Source of the DNA: Labrenzia sp. R4_2 | GTDB lineage: Bacteria; Pseudomonadota; Alphaproteobacteria; Rhizobiales; Stappiaceae | NCBI RefSeq assembly: GCF_017743865.1 | Contig: NZ_JAGHRJ010000002.1 | Coordinates: 1-64,000, forward strand | Direction of reading: 5' to 3' | DNA: 64,000 nt | Part shown: positions 17,239 to 26,083 of the stretch, in pieces | Position numbering within the stretch: the stretch's first letter is position 1 | Layout: each line of letters starts with the position of its first letter | Made by a program: the position numbers and the translations under genes | The notes under the pieces: model-generated | What the model was told of the DNA's origin: nothing | Seen by the model: only the letters and a program-made list of their open reading frames with translations | The model's database searches: none

Positions 17239-17526
17239 ATGACGAGACCAGCTGCCACCAGCGAAATCCTGATCGATGATGATCGTGTCCGCGTGTCACG
17301 ATTTGACTTCGAACCTGGCGCGGAGACCGGCTGGCATCGTCATGACTTCGACTACGTCATTACGGCAGTCACTGACTGCCAGATGGTGCTGGAGGAGCCG
17401 GGTGGCACGAGCAGAACCGTAACGGTCGCAGCTGGCACGGCTTACCGGCGCTCTGAAGGCGTGGAACACAATGTAATCAACGGCGGAGACAATCCGATGT
17501 CCTTCGTCGAAGTGGAATTGAAATAG
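17239..17526 (+). CDS. Small cupin-domain protein
   Basis: A 95-residue single-domain cupin. The metal-binding set is visible as H33 and H35 in GWHRHDFDY and H77 in GVEHNV, with glutamate E27 or D36 possibly completing it. The protein is barely larger than the cupin barrel, so a dimer is expected. It sits 13 bases after the aminotransferase and 13 bases before the hydrolase gene, so it belongs to the operon. Such cupins recur in pyrimidine and hydantoin operons of Rhizobiales, but the function is unknown; binding or isomerising a ureido acid is a guess. Confidence 0.85.
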   Translation: MTRPAATSEILIDDDRVRVSRFDFEPGAETGWHRHDFDYVITAVTDCQMVLEEPGGTSRTVTVAAGTAYRRSEGVEHNVINGGDNPMSFVEVELK

Positions 17527-17539
17527 GAGACAGGGCACC

Positions 17540-18796
17540 ATGGCAGCTCCGGGCGAAAACCTCAGGATCAACGCAGACCGGCTGTGGGACAGCCTGATGG
17601 ACATGGCCAAGATCGGTCCGGGCGTTGCTGGCGGCAACAACCGTCAAACCCTAACGGATGCAGACGCGGAAGGCCGGAAACTGTTCCAGAAATGGTGTGA
17701 AGATGCTGGCATGACCATGGGTGTCGACACTATGGGCAACATGTTCATGACCCGGCCGGGCACAGACCCGGACGCCCTGCCCGTCTATGTAGGGTCCCAC
17801 CTCGACACCCAGCCGACCGGCGGCAAGTATGACGGCGTTCTGGGTGTGCTTGGCGGCCTGGAGGTCGTGCGCACGATGAACGATCTCGGCATCAAGACCA
17901 AACACCCGATCGTTGTGACCAACTGGACCAACGAGGAAGGCACGCGCTTTGCCCCGGCCATGCTGGCGTCCGGCGTGTTTGCCGGGATCCACACCCTCGA
18001 TGAAGCCTATGCCAAGGAAGATCATGAAGGTCTGAAATTTGGGGACGAGCTGAAACGCATCGGCTGGGTGGGCGATGAAGAAGTTGGCGCCCGCAAAGAC
18101 AAGATGCACGCCATGTTCGAGCTGCACATCGAACAAGGCCCGATCCTGGAAGCAGAAGGCAAGGACATCGGTGTTGTCACACACGGCCAGGGCCTCTCCT
18201 GGACACAGGTGACCATCACCGGCAAGGACAGCCATACCGGATCCACGCCTATGCCGATGCGCAAGAACGCCGGACTTGGTATGGCCCGGATCCTGGATCT
18301 GGTCGACGAGATTGCCTGGTCCCACAAACCGCACGCTGTTGGCGCAGCTGGCCACATCGACGTCTATCCGAATTCCCGCAACGTGATCCCGGGCAAGGTG
18401 GTTTTCACCATCGACTTCCGTTCGCCGGACATCAACGTTATTGCGGCGATGGAAGAGGATATGAAGAAAGGCGCAAAGAAGATTTGTGACATGATGGGCC
18501 TTGACGTCGAGTTTGAAAAAGTCGGTGGCTTTGATCCGGTCACCTTCGACGAAGACTGCGTCACCGCTGTCCGCAATGCGGCTGAGCGCCTCGGCTACAC
18601 CCATCAAAACATCATCTCCGGCGCGGGTCACGATGCTTGCTGGATCAATAAGGTGGCGCCGACAGCGATGATCATGTGTCCCTGCGTCGACGGATTGTCC
18701 CACAACGAAGCCGAGGAGATCTCCAAGGACTGGGCGAAAGCCGGAACGGATGTTCTCTTCCATGCGGTCGTCGAAACAGCGGAAATCGTGGAGTAG
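17540..18796 (+). CDS. Zn-dependent N-carbamoyl amino acid hydrolase / beta-ureidopropionase
   Basis: A 418-residue M20-family amidohydrolase. Metal ligands are seen in H87 (GSHLDTQPTGG), D98 (KYDGVLG), E132/E133 (NEEGTRF), H196 (ELHIEQGP) and the late histidine of GLSHNEAEEI. This set is shared by beta-ureidopropionases, L-carbamoylases and allantoate amidohydrolases. Here it should hydrolyse N-carbamoyl-beta-alanine to beta-alanine, CO2 and ammonia, feeding the aminotransferase. It is placed between the transaminase and dihydropyrimidinase genes, which supports the pyrimidine assignment. Confidence 0.92.
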   Translation: MAAPGENLRINADRLWDSLMDMAKIGPGVAGGNNRQTLTDADAEGRKLFQKWCEDAGMTMGVDTMGNMFMTRPGTDPDALPVYVGSHLDTQPTGGKYDGVLGVLGGLEVVRTMNDLGIKTKHPIVVTNWTNEEGTRFAPAMLASGVFAGIHTLDEAYAKEDHEGLKFGDELKRIGWVGDEEVGARKDKMHAMFELHIEQGPILEAEGKDIGVVTHGQGLSWTQVTITGKDSHTGSTPMPMRKNAGLGMARILDLVDEIAWSHKPHAVGAAGHIDVYPNSRNVIPGKVVFTIDFRSPDINVIAAMEEDMKKGAKKICDMMGLDVEFEKVGGFDPVTFDEDCVTAVRNAAERLGYTHQNIISGAGHDACWINKVAPTAMIMCPCVDGLSHNEAEEISKDWAKAGTDVLFHAVVETAEIVE

Positions 18797-18819
18797 CTTC
18801 CAATCTGGCAGAGACAGCA

Positions 18820-19653
18820 ATGAAACACGCAGCCCTAAAAATCATGCAAATCGGAAAGGCGCTGAGAGCAGCAGCTATCGCGATGGTGTGTGGTTTTGGG
18901 ATCTGCGGGAGTTATTCGGCAACGGCATTTGCGACGGCGACGTTCCATGTCGGGGATCGGTGGGATTGGCAGCTCAAAGGACCTGCCGATCTCGATCGGG
19001 ATGTCGAAATGCTGACGCTCGATCCGCGGCTCGTCACCGCGGACCAACTGCAGCGGCTCCGCGCGCAAGGGGTCGACACGGTCTGTCATGTCAACGCCGG
19101 AACAATTGCAGAGACAGACCCTGGGTTTTCTGACCTTGCACCCACTGTCATTGGCAGCGCGCGCAAGACCAGGCCGAACGAGCGTTATCTGGATATACGC
19201 CGCATTCAAATAGTTGTGCCGGTGATCACACAGCAGATCGTTGTCTGCAAAAACCAAGGGTTCACCGCCATAGAACCGGATGGTCTCGACGCCTATGCAC
19301 AAGACAGCAGCTTTCCGCTAACCGCCGCGGATACGGTCCACTATGCCACAACGCTGGCCCATGTGGCGCATGGTTTGGGGCTCAGGATCGCGCAAAAGAA
19401 CGTCCCGGAGCTCACCGAAGCCTTGCTGCCGCATTTTGATTTCGCGATCACCGAAAGCTGCTTTGAAACCGGCACATGCGAGCAGATCGCAGCTTATCCA
19501 AAGGCAAACAAACCGGCCTTCAACGCCGAATACACGGACGCCGACATTGATTTTGCCAAAGCCTGCGCGGAAGGCGCGCGGCTGAACATCAACATGATCC
19601 GCAAAGACCGGCCGGTGACCGCACCGGTAATCTTCTGCCAGGCAGAGTTTTGA
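18820..19653 (+). CDS. Secreted GH114-like (endo-alpha-1,4-polygalactosaminidase-related) protein
   Basis: A protein of about 277 residues with a signal peptide over residues 1-40. The mature part resembles the TIM-barrel GH114/DUF297 group: VDTVCHVNAGTIAE near the first strand, a YLDIRR phrase, and GFTAIEPDGLDAYAQD near residue 145, which contains acidic residues typical of the catalytic site. The later QKNVPEL and FAITESCF strands match the family order. The known activity is on polygalactosamine, which does not fit pyrimidine catabolism. It lies inside the operon, 23 bases after the hydrolase gene and on the same strand. Its role there is unknown. Confidence 0.75.
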   Translation: MKHAALKIMQIGKALRAAAIAMVCGFGICGSYSATAFATATFHVGDRWDWQLKGPADLDRDVEMLTLDPRLVTADQLQRLRAQGVDTVCHVNAGTIAETDPGFSDLAPTVIGSARKTRPNERYLDIRRIQIVVPVITQQIVVCKNQGFTAIEPDGLDAYAQDSSFPLTAADTVHYATTLAHVAHGLGLRIAQKNVPELTEALLPHFDFAITESCFETGTCEQIAAYPKANKPAFNAEYTDADIDFAKACAEGARLNINMIRKDRPVTAPVIFCQAEF

Positions 19654-19719
19654 TCAAACAGACGAGACAGGCGGTCTGGACGTAAATCCAAGGCAGCCGA
19701 GCTAAAAAGGGGAACGACA

Positions 19720-21177
19720 ATGGCAAGCAAAGTGATCAAGGGCGGCACCGTCGTCACCGCTGACCTTTCCTACGAAGCGGACGTGAAAATCGAAGGCGGA
19801 AAAATCGTCGAAATCGGTCCAAATCTGTCCGGCGATGAAACGCTGGATGCGACCGGCTGTTATGTGATGCCGGGCGGTATCGATCCGCATACGCACCTCG
19901 AAATGCCATTCATGGGCACATTCTCTTCTGACAACTTTGACAGCGGTACCCGTGCGGCACTTTCTGGCGGCACGACAATGGTGGTGGATTTCGCCCTGCC
20001 CTCGCCCGGTCAAGGTCTCCTGGAAGCGATCCAGATGTGGGACAACAAGTCGACGATGGCCCACTGCGACTATTCCTTCCACATGGCCATCACTTGGTGG
20101 GGCGAGCAGGTCTTCAACGAAATGGAGACTGTCGTCCGTGAGAAAGGCATCAACACCTTCAAACACTTCATGGCCTACAAAGGCGCCTTGATGGTGAACG
20201 ACGACGAGATGTTCGCATCTTTCCAACGCTGTGCGGAACTTGGCGCCCTGCCGCTGGTGCACGCCGAAAACGGAGATGTGGTCGCAACACTGCAGCAAAA
20301 ACTTCTGTCAGAAGGCAACAACGGTCCGGAAGCGCATGCCTATTCCCGCCCGCCGGAAGTCGAGGGCGAGGCCACAAACCGTGCCATCATGATCGCCGAT
20401 ATGGCCGGCGTCCCGGTCTACATCGTGCACACATCCTCGGAGCAGGCTCATGAAGCGATCCGCCGCGCCCGCCAAAACGGTATTCGGGCCTATGGCGAGC
20501 CGCTCATCCAGCACCTGACGCTTGATGACAGCGAATACAAGCACCCCGATTGGGACCACGCCGCCCGCCGGGTGATGTCGCCGCCGTTCCGCGATCAGAA
20601 ACACCAGGACAGCCTGTGGGCGGGTCTGGCCTCAGGATCTCTCCAAGTTGTGGCAACCGACCACTGCGCCTTTACGACCGACCAGAAGCGCACCGGCATC
20701 GGCGATTTCACCCAGATCCCGAACGGCACCGGCGGCCTTGAAGACCGCATGCCGATGCTCTGGACCTACGGTGTCGGCACGGGCCGTTTGACACCGAACG
20801 AGTTCGTCGCCGTCACTTCAACCAATATTGCAAAGATCCTGAACATCTATCCGAAAAAAGGAGCGATTTTGGTTGGCGCAGATGCAGATATTGTGGTTTG
20901 GGACCCGGAAAAAGAGAAAACAATTTCCGCCGCCAGCCAGCAGTCTGCCATCGACTACAACGTCTTTGAAGGCAAGCATGTCAAAGGCCTGCCGCGCTAC
21001 ACGTTGACCCGTGGACGCGTCGCGGTCGAAGACGGGACGGTCAACCCGCAGCAGGGCCATGGTGAATTCGTCAAGCGCGAGCCGTTCCAGGCTGTCAACA
21101 AGGCGCTGTCCACCTGGAAGGAACTGACCGCACCACGCAAGGTCGAACGCACCGGCATTCCGGCCAGCGGCGTCTGA
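19720..21177 (+). CDS. hydA: Dihydropyrimidinase / D-hydantoinase
   Basis: A 485-residue cyclic amidohydrolase that opens dihydrouracil, dihydrothymine or hydantoins to the N-carbamoyl acid. The two-metal site is complete: H57 and H59 in DPHTHLEM, carbamylated K154 in MAYKGALM, H181 in LVHAENG, H237 in IVHTSS and D314 in ATDHCAF. Length and motifs are standard. Its product is the substrate of the upstream-encoded hydrolase. The gene is preceded by AAAAGGGG and follows the GH114-like gene by 66 bases. A large hairpin separates it from the ABC genes. Confidence 0.95.
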   Translation: MASKVIKGGTVVTADLSYEADVKIEGGKIVEIGPNLSGDETLDATGCYVMPGGIDPHTHLEMPFMGTFSSDNFDSGTRAALSGGTTMVVDFALPSPGQGLLEAIQMWDNKSTMAHCDYSFHMAITWWGEQVFNEMETVVREKGINTFKHFMAYKGALMVNDDEMFASFQRCAELGALPLVHAENGDVVATLQQKLLSEGNNGPEAHAYSRPPEVEGEATNRAIMIADMAGVPVYIVHTSSEQAHEAIRRARQNGIRAYGEPLIQHLTLDDSEYKHPDWDHAARRVMSPPFRDQKHQDSLWAGLASGSLQVVATDHCAFTTDQKRTGIGDFTQIPNGTGGLEDRMPMLWTYGVGTGRLTPNEFVAVTSTNIAKILNIYPKKGAILVGADADIVVWDPEKEKTISAASQQSAIDYNVFEGKHVKGLPRYTLTRGRVAVEDGTVNPQQGHGEFVKREPFQAVNKALSTWKELTAPRKVERTGIPASGV

Positions 21178-21186
21178 TTTGAAACA

Positions 21187-21222
21187 AGCTCAGACCGCGA
21201 TCCATATATCGCGGCCTGAGCT
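21187..21222 (+). terminator. Long hairpin between hydA and the ABC genes
   Basis: AGCTCAGACCGCGAT (21187-21201) and ATCGCGGCCTGAGCT (21208-21222) pair over 15 positions with one mismatch and a six-base loop. No T-run follows, so it is not a textbook terminator. It could partly stop transcription or protect the upstream message and so set a ratio between enzyme and transporter expression. Confidence 0.55.
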
Positions 21223-21270
21223 CTTGCCGGGCATTGCCCCGCGACCGTCGCCTGTAGGAAAAAGAAGAAA

Positions 21271-22104
21271 ATGCTGACTGCCGCTGAAATTGAAGATGGA
21301 CTGGAAGACGCCATGAGCTCACAGGCGAACCGGGTGATCGATATCGACAATTTGTCGCTCACCTTTGAAACCAACGATGGCCCGGTCCATGCGCTGTCCG
21401 ACATTGACCTGAAAATCGAGGAGGGTGACTTCGTCTCCTTCATCGGTCCATCCGGCTGCGGCAAGACAACCCTGCTGCGCGTGATTGCCGATCTGGAGCG
21501 GCCAACAGCTGGATCCATCACCGTGAACGGCGTTTCGCCAGAAGAGGCACGGCTTAACCGCGCCTATGGATATGTCTTTCAGGCTGCTGCCCTTTATCCC
21601 TGGCGAACAATTGCCAAAAACGTTGCCCTGCCTTTGGAGATCATGGGCCTTTCCCGCGAAGAACAGCAGCAACGTATCCAGAAAAACATGGAGCTGGTGA
21701 ACCTCGCCGGATTTGAAAAGAAATACCCATGGCAGCTCTCCGGCGGAATGCAGCAGCGGGCATCCATTGCCCGTGCCTTGGCTGTGGAACCCGATCTTCT
21801 ACTGATGGATGAACCCTTTGGCGCGCTCGATGAAATTGTGCGCGATCACCTCAACGAACAGCTGCTGCAACTTTGGGCAAAAACCAACAAGACCGTCGTT
21901 TTTGTCACCCACTCCATTCCGGAAGCCGTGTTCCTGTCGACCAAGATCGTCGTCCTGTGCCCCCGCCCCGGCCGGATTTACGACGTGATCGAGAGCGACT
22001 TGCCGCGCGACCGTAATCTCGACATTCGCGAGACACCGGAGTTTTTGAAGATCGCCCACCGTGTCCGCGAAGGCCTGAAGGCCGGTCACTCCTATGAAGA
22101 CTGA
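21271..22104 (+). CDS. ABC transporter ATP-binding protein (nitrate/taurine/thiamine-precursor type)
   Basis: A 277-residue ATPase. Walker A is GPSGCGKTT near residue 60, the Q-loop follows in FQAAALYPW, the signature is LSGGMQQR near 155, Walker B is LLLMDEPFGALDE near 175 and the switch histidine is in FVTHSIPEA. Subfamily style matches SsuB/TauB/ThiZ-like systems that import nitrate, sulfonates or pyrimidine thiamine precursors. The 93-base gap after hydA holds a hairpin. A second possible start is the ATG at 21313 (MSSQANR). It powers the two permeases that follow, probably for pyrimidine or hydantoin uptake. Confidence 0.93.
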   Translation: MLTAAEIEDGLEDAMSSQANRVIDIDNLSLTFETNDGPVHALSDIDLKIEEGDFVSFIGPSGCGKTTLLRVIADLERPTAGSITVNGVSPEEARLNRAYGYVFQAAALYPWRTIAKNVALPLEIMGLSREEQQQRIQKNMELVNLAGFEKKYPWQLSGGMQQRASIARALAVEPDLLLMDEPFGALDEIVRDHLNEQLLQLWAKTNKTVVFVTHSIPEAVFLSTKIVVLCPRPGRIYDVIESDLPRDRNLDIRETPEFLKIAHRVREGLKAGHSYED

Positions 22105-22115
22105 GGGAGCAGCTT

Positions 22116-23039
22116 ATGTCTGACACAGCCCTCACCGCCCCGCGCAGCACAAATCCGTTTGCTGGTCTGATGTCCGGAACACTTGGACCGGTTCTGGTGG
22201 TCGTCCTCGCGATCTTTGCAATCTGGTACATCGCAGCTGTTGCCTTGAACACGCCGTTCCAGCAGGACATGTATGAGCGGGCCAACCAGACTGATGTGCC
22301 AATGAGCCAGTTGGTCAGAGATACGCTGGCACAGGAGCGCCCCGTTCTGCCGGCACCGCATCAGGTCATTGTGGAAATCTGGAACACAACAGTCGAGAAG
22401 AAGATCACGTCCAAGCGGTCCCTCATCTACCATTCCGGCATCACGCTGTCGTCGACCCTTCTCGGATTTCTGATCGGGACATTGCTCGGGATCCTGCTTG
22501 CTGTCGGGATCGTGCACAGCCGCGTTCTCGACAAGTCTCTGATGCCCTGGGTGATTTCCTCGCAAACCATTCCGATCCTCGCCATCGCGCCAATGATCAT
22601 CGTGGTTTTGAATGCGGTCGGCATCTCCGGATTGCTGCCGAAGGCGATGATTTCGACCTATCTGTCCTTCTTTCCGGTAACCGTAGGAATGGTGAAAGGC
22701 CTGCGCTCTCCGGAAGTCATTCATATGGATCTGATGCACACTTATTCCGCAACGCGTCTTCAAGCGTTTTGGAAACTGCGCTTGCCTTACGCGGTTCCCT
22801 ACCTCTTCACATCCATGAAAATCGGCATGGCAGCCTCGCTGGTGGGCGCGATCGTTGGGGAGTTGCCAACCGGAGCCGTTGCCGGGCTTGGTGCGCGCCT
22901 TCTCGCTGGCTCCTACTACGGTCAAACCATCCAGATCTGGTCCGCTCTTTTGATGGCCGCTTTCCTGGCCGGAAGCTTGGTAGCCCTGATCGGCGCCCTT
23001 GAAAAACTCACCTTGAAACGCATGGGGATGGCGAGATGA
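22116..23039 (+). CDS. ABC transporter permease 1
   Basis: A 307-residue inner-membrane permease of the BPD_transp_1 group with about six transmembrane segments. The EAA-type loop that touches the ATPase is visible near residue 210 as ATRLQAFWKLRLPYAVP. A periplasmic stretch lies between the first segment and residue 100. It starts 11 bases after the ATPase and overlaps the next permease by ATGA. With permease 2 it forms a heterodimeric channel. No solute-binding protein gene is in the cluster. Confidence 0.92.
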   Translation: MSDTALTAPRSTNPFAGLMSGTLGPVLVVVLAIFAIWYIAAVALNTPFQQDMYERANQTDVPMSQLVRDTLAQERPVLPAPHQVIVEIWNTTVEKKITSKRSLIYHSGITLSSTLLGFLIGTLLGILLAVGIVHSRVLDKSLMPWVISSQTIPILAIAPMIIVVLNAVGISGLLPKAMISTYLSFFPVTVGMVKGLRSPEVIHMDLMHTYSATRLQAFWKLRLPYAVPYLFTSMKIGMAASLVGAIVGELPTGAVAGLGARLLAGSYYGQTIQIWSALLMAAFLAGSLVALIGALEKLTLKRMGMAR

Positions 23040-24181
23040 GTGCGCAAACTGTCTCAAAACGCCGGTTCGACATGCCGGCCCTACTCGCCTGGTCTGTCGT
23101 CGCCATGGTTCTTGTCGGGCTTTTCAGCACCGCCTTCAAACCGGACATCGGCGTTCTGGAGGCACCTCAGCTTGCCTTGTGCCTCGTCCTTTTGGCGATC
23201 CTTGGCGTTCGGTATGAGCTTGGCTTTATGCGCAACTGGATTGGCGACTTAGCCCTGGGCATTGTCGCAGCCCTTGCAGCTTCGCTTTTGATCAGCGCGG
23301 CGGGCCGCCACGAAGGGGAAGCCGCACTCGGGTTCTGGGCGTTGACAGCTGCAACCTGGGCGGCCTTCTGGTTGTTCGTGGAACGTTTGGCGATCTGGAA
23401 AAGCCGGTCACTGCTCACCACCCGAATTGTGAACCTGGCCATCCCAGCGATCTTTGGCATTACGCTCTTGATCCTATGGGAGTTGATCGTCACCGGCGCT
23501 GGTGTTCCCAAGGTCTTGTTGCCTGCACCGTCCGAGATCTGGCTACGGTTGACGACGTCTGTCCCCACACTTTGGGCCGACTTCCAGCAGACCTTCTTAA
23601 AGGCAGTGCTCGTCGGCTACGCGCTTGGATGCGGAGCAGGTTTCCTGATCGCGATCCTGGTCGACCGGGTACCCTTCCTGCGCCGCGGACTTTTGCCAAT
23701 CGGCAATCTGGTTTCCGCGCTGCCGATCATCGGTGTCGCGCCGATTATGGTCATGTGGTTCGGTTTCGACTGGCCGTCCAAGGCGGCCGTCGTGATTATC
23801 ATGACCTTCTTCCCGATGCTGGTGAATACGGTCTCTGGTCTCGCTGCATCCGACTCCATGCAACGGGATCTGATGCGGACCTATGCCTCCAACTATTGGC
23901 AGACTTTGTTCAAGCTGCGTTTGCCCATGGCCATGCCGTTCATTTTCAATGCGCTCAAGATCAACTCCACGCTCGCCCTGATCGGCGCCATCGTGGCGGA
24001 GTTCTTCGGCACACCGATTGTTGGCATGGGCTTTCGGATTTCCACGGAAGTCGGGCGTATGAATGTTGATATGGTCTGGGCGGAAATTGCTGTCGCAGCG
24101 TTGGCCGGCTCTTTGTTTTATGGCCTGGTTGCGCTTCTGGAGCGCGCGGTAACCTTCTGGCATCCCTCAATCCGCGGGTAA
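23036..24181 (+). CDS. ABC transporter permease 2 with extra N-terminal membrane segments
   Basis: A 381-residue permease paralogous to the preceding one. The EAA-like motif near residue 285 reads YWQTLFKLRLPMAMP, and the conserved core begins near residue 140 (LAIPAIFGITLLILWELI). The first 130 residues add about four further hydrophobic segments that permease 1 lacks, so this subunit is longer than typical. It overlaps permease 1 by ATGA. It is the last gene of the RutR-facing operon; the following 112 bases contain no clear terminator. Confidence 0.92.
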   Translation: MSAQTVSKRRFDMPALLAWSVVAMVLVGLFSTAFKPDIGVLEAPQLALCLVLLAILGVRYELGFMRNWIGDLALGIVAALAASLLISAAGRHEGEAALGFWALTAATWAAFWLFVERLAIWKSRSLLTTRIVNLAIPAIFGITLLILWELIVTGAGVPKVLLPAPSEIWLRLTTSVPTLWADFQQTFLKAVLVGYALGCGAGFLIAILVDRVPFLRRGLLPIGNLVSALPIIGVAPIMVMWFGFDWPSKAAVVIIMTFFPMLVNTVSGLAASDSMQRDLMRTYASNYWQTLFKLRLPMAMPFIFNALKINSTLALIGAIVAEFFGTPIVGMGFRISTEVGRMNVDMVWAEIAVAALAGSLFYGLVALLERAVTFWHPSIRG

Positions 24182-24293
24182 CGCGTCCGGAGGGCGAGCT
24201 CAGGACTGGTCTGATCGGAAACGCGCACTATGGTTTGGAGGACTTCAACTTGAAGCCCTTCATCCGTCCCGCATTTCCAAGAGCCGTTCGCCA

Positions 24294-25073
24294 ATGCCAG
24301 AAGGCCATACGATCCATCGTGCCGCCCGTGACCACCGGAAAATCCTCAAAAACCGCTATTTAGCCATTTCTTCCCCGCAAGGGCGGTTCGAAGATGGTGC
24401 CGCCTGGCTCAACGGACGCCTTTGCGAAGATGTCGAGGCCCACGGCAAACATCTGATCTACCGTTTTGAAGGAGAAACCTTTCTCCACGTCCATCTCGGA
24501 CTGTTCGGTCGTATCCGAAAAAGGAAACTGCCTGAACCCGAACCGCGGGGCGCGGTCCGTATCCGGATGATTGGCGACACACATCTCATCGATATCAACG
24601 GACCAACGGCGTGTGAAATCCTAGATCCGGATGATCTGGCCAAGCTGACATCGCGGATTGGCCCCGACATCCTTCGCGCAGATGCAGATCCAGAGAAAGT
24701 ATTCGCCCGGATCTCCAAGAGCCGGTCACCGATCGGCAAGCTCCTGATGAACCAATCCGTTCTGGCCGGTATCGGCAACATCTACCGCAGTGAAATTTTG
24801 TGGCGCCAAGGCATTCATCCAGACCGGCCTGGAAAAGACCTCTCAAAAGATGACTTTGAGCGCCTCTGGGCCGATGCCGTGCATTTGCTCGAGATCGGCG
24901 TCAAACGCAACGCGATCATCACTGTCGATGAGGCTGCCCCCGGTCGGGGCCGGTATCGGGAGCGGGTCAATATCTTCGGGAAACGGAGTTGCCCCACCTG
25001 TGCGGGCGATATCACGCAGGTCGAAATCGACACACGCAAGGCATACTTCTGCGCAGCCTGTCAGGCGGATTGA
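24294..25073 (+). CDS. nei: Fpg/Nei-family DNA glycosylase (endonuclease VIII-like)
   Basis: A 259-residue base-excision repair enzyme that removes oxidised bases and nicks the abasic site. Residue P2 with E3 starts the mature catalytic N-terminus (MPEGHTIHRAA); the histidine-rich start is nearer to Nei2-type glycosylases than to Fpg. The helix-two-turn-helix includes NQSVLAGIGNIYRSE near residue 155. A C-terminal zinc finger with CPTC and CAAC pairs ends the protein. It stands 112 bases after the ABC operon and 65 bases before mazG. Confidence 0.9.
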   Translation: MPEGHTIHRAARDHRKILKNRYLAISSPQGRFEDGAAWLNGRLCEDVEAHGKHLIYRFEGETFLHVHLGLFGRIRKRKLPEPEPRGAVRIRMIGDTHLIDINGPTACEILDPDDLAKLTSRIGPDILRADADPEKVFARISKSRSPIGKLLMNQSVLAGIGNIYRSEILWRQGIHPDRPGKDLSKDDFERLWADAVHLLEIGVKRNAIITVDEAAPGRGRYRERVNIFGKRSCPTCAGDITQVEIDTRKAYFCAACQAD

Positions 25074-25138
25074 AACTCACCTTGGAACCTGCCAAGAGTG
25101 GCATCTTCGTGCGCAACAATTATCTGCCAAGGCCTCCA

Positions 25139-25975
25139 ATGAAACCCAGCCGAGACATCTCCCGCCTCATCGAAATCATGGCTGCCCTGCGCACGCCCGG
25201 AACCGGGTGCCCCTGGGATCTGGAACAGAATTTCGCGACGATTGCGCCCTACACTCTGGAAGAAGCGTATGAGGTCGCTGACGCGATCGCAAAAGACGAC
25301 ATGCTGGAGCTGCGCGAAGAGCTGGGCGATCTTCTTTTGCAGGTGGTCTACCACGCGCGGATGGCGGAGGAAGAGGATCAGTTTTCATTTCCTGATGTGG
25401 TTGAGAGCATCACCAAAAAGATGATCCGCCGGCATCCGCATGTCTTTGGCGACGAAACCGGTGAAAAACCCGAACTCGTCAAGGGAATCTGGGAACGCAT
25501 CAAATCGGAAGAACGGGCCGAAAAGCGTGCTGAACGGGAAGCTCTGGGGCTTGCCGAGCCGAATAAGGGATTTCTCGACGACGTGCCAACGGCCTTCCCT
25601 GCCCTTCAAGAAGCGGACAAACTCCAACGCCGGGCATCCAAGGTCGGTTTCGACTGGAACGATGCCCGGCTGGTTCTGGACAAGATCCGGGAAGAGACCC
25701 ATGAGCTGGACGAGGAACTCGCCAAACCTGACCCTGACAAGGACCGGATCACAGACGAGTTGGGGGACACGCTTTTTGCCCTGGCAAACCTCGCCCGGCA
25801 CCTCGATATCGACCCGGAAGAAGCCCTGCGCCGGACCAACCGGAAATTTCGCCGCAGGTTTGCAGCAATCGAGGGCGTTGCAGGTGCAAATGGAACCACA
25901 CTGGAAGCGATGAGCCTCGAAGAAATGGAAACGGCGTGGCAAGCTGCAAAGAAACAGGATCCAGATTCAACCTGA
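25139..25975 (+). CDS. mazG: Nucleoside triphosphate pyrophosphohydrolase MazG
   Basis: A 278-residue two-domain all-alpha NTP pyrophosphatase that removes abnormal nucleotides and moderates (p)ppGpp-related stress. The first domain has LEEAYEVADAI and REELGDLLLQVVYHARMAEE, the metal-binding EExxE-12-ExxD pattern; the second repeats it as EETHELDEEL and DELGDTLFALANLAR. The long open frame begins at 24989 inside the glycosylase gene, but MKPSRDISRLIEIM is the family start. In many relatives mazG follows hflX; here it lies on the opposite strand some 3 kb away. Confidence 0.95.
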   Translation: MKPSRDISRLIEIMAALRTPGTGCPWDLEQNFATIAPYTLEEAYEVADAIAKDDMLELREELGDLLLQVVYHARMAEEEDQFSFPDVVESITKKMIRRHPHVFGDETGEKPELVKGIWERIKSEERAEKRAEREALGLAEPNKGFLDDVPTAFPALQEADKLQRRASKVGFDWNDARLVLDKIREETHELDEELAKPDPDKDRITDELGDTLFALANLARHLDIDPEEALRRTNRKFRRRFAAIEGVAGANGTTLEAMSLEEMETAWQAAKKQDPDST

Positions 25976-26083
25976 TCCTGTTCTGGGGCTCGCAAAAACT
26001 GACCATACGTGTTTTGCCAAGGTTTACTTAGGGTCAGAATCTCTCACACTTCTGCAAAACACGATCGAAAGCACCAGACTTTC

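Noticed and set aside
17651..18820. A 389-codon open frame on the minus strand
   Set aside because: It is antisense to the Zn-dependent hydrolase gene, which has complete metal-ligand motifs.
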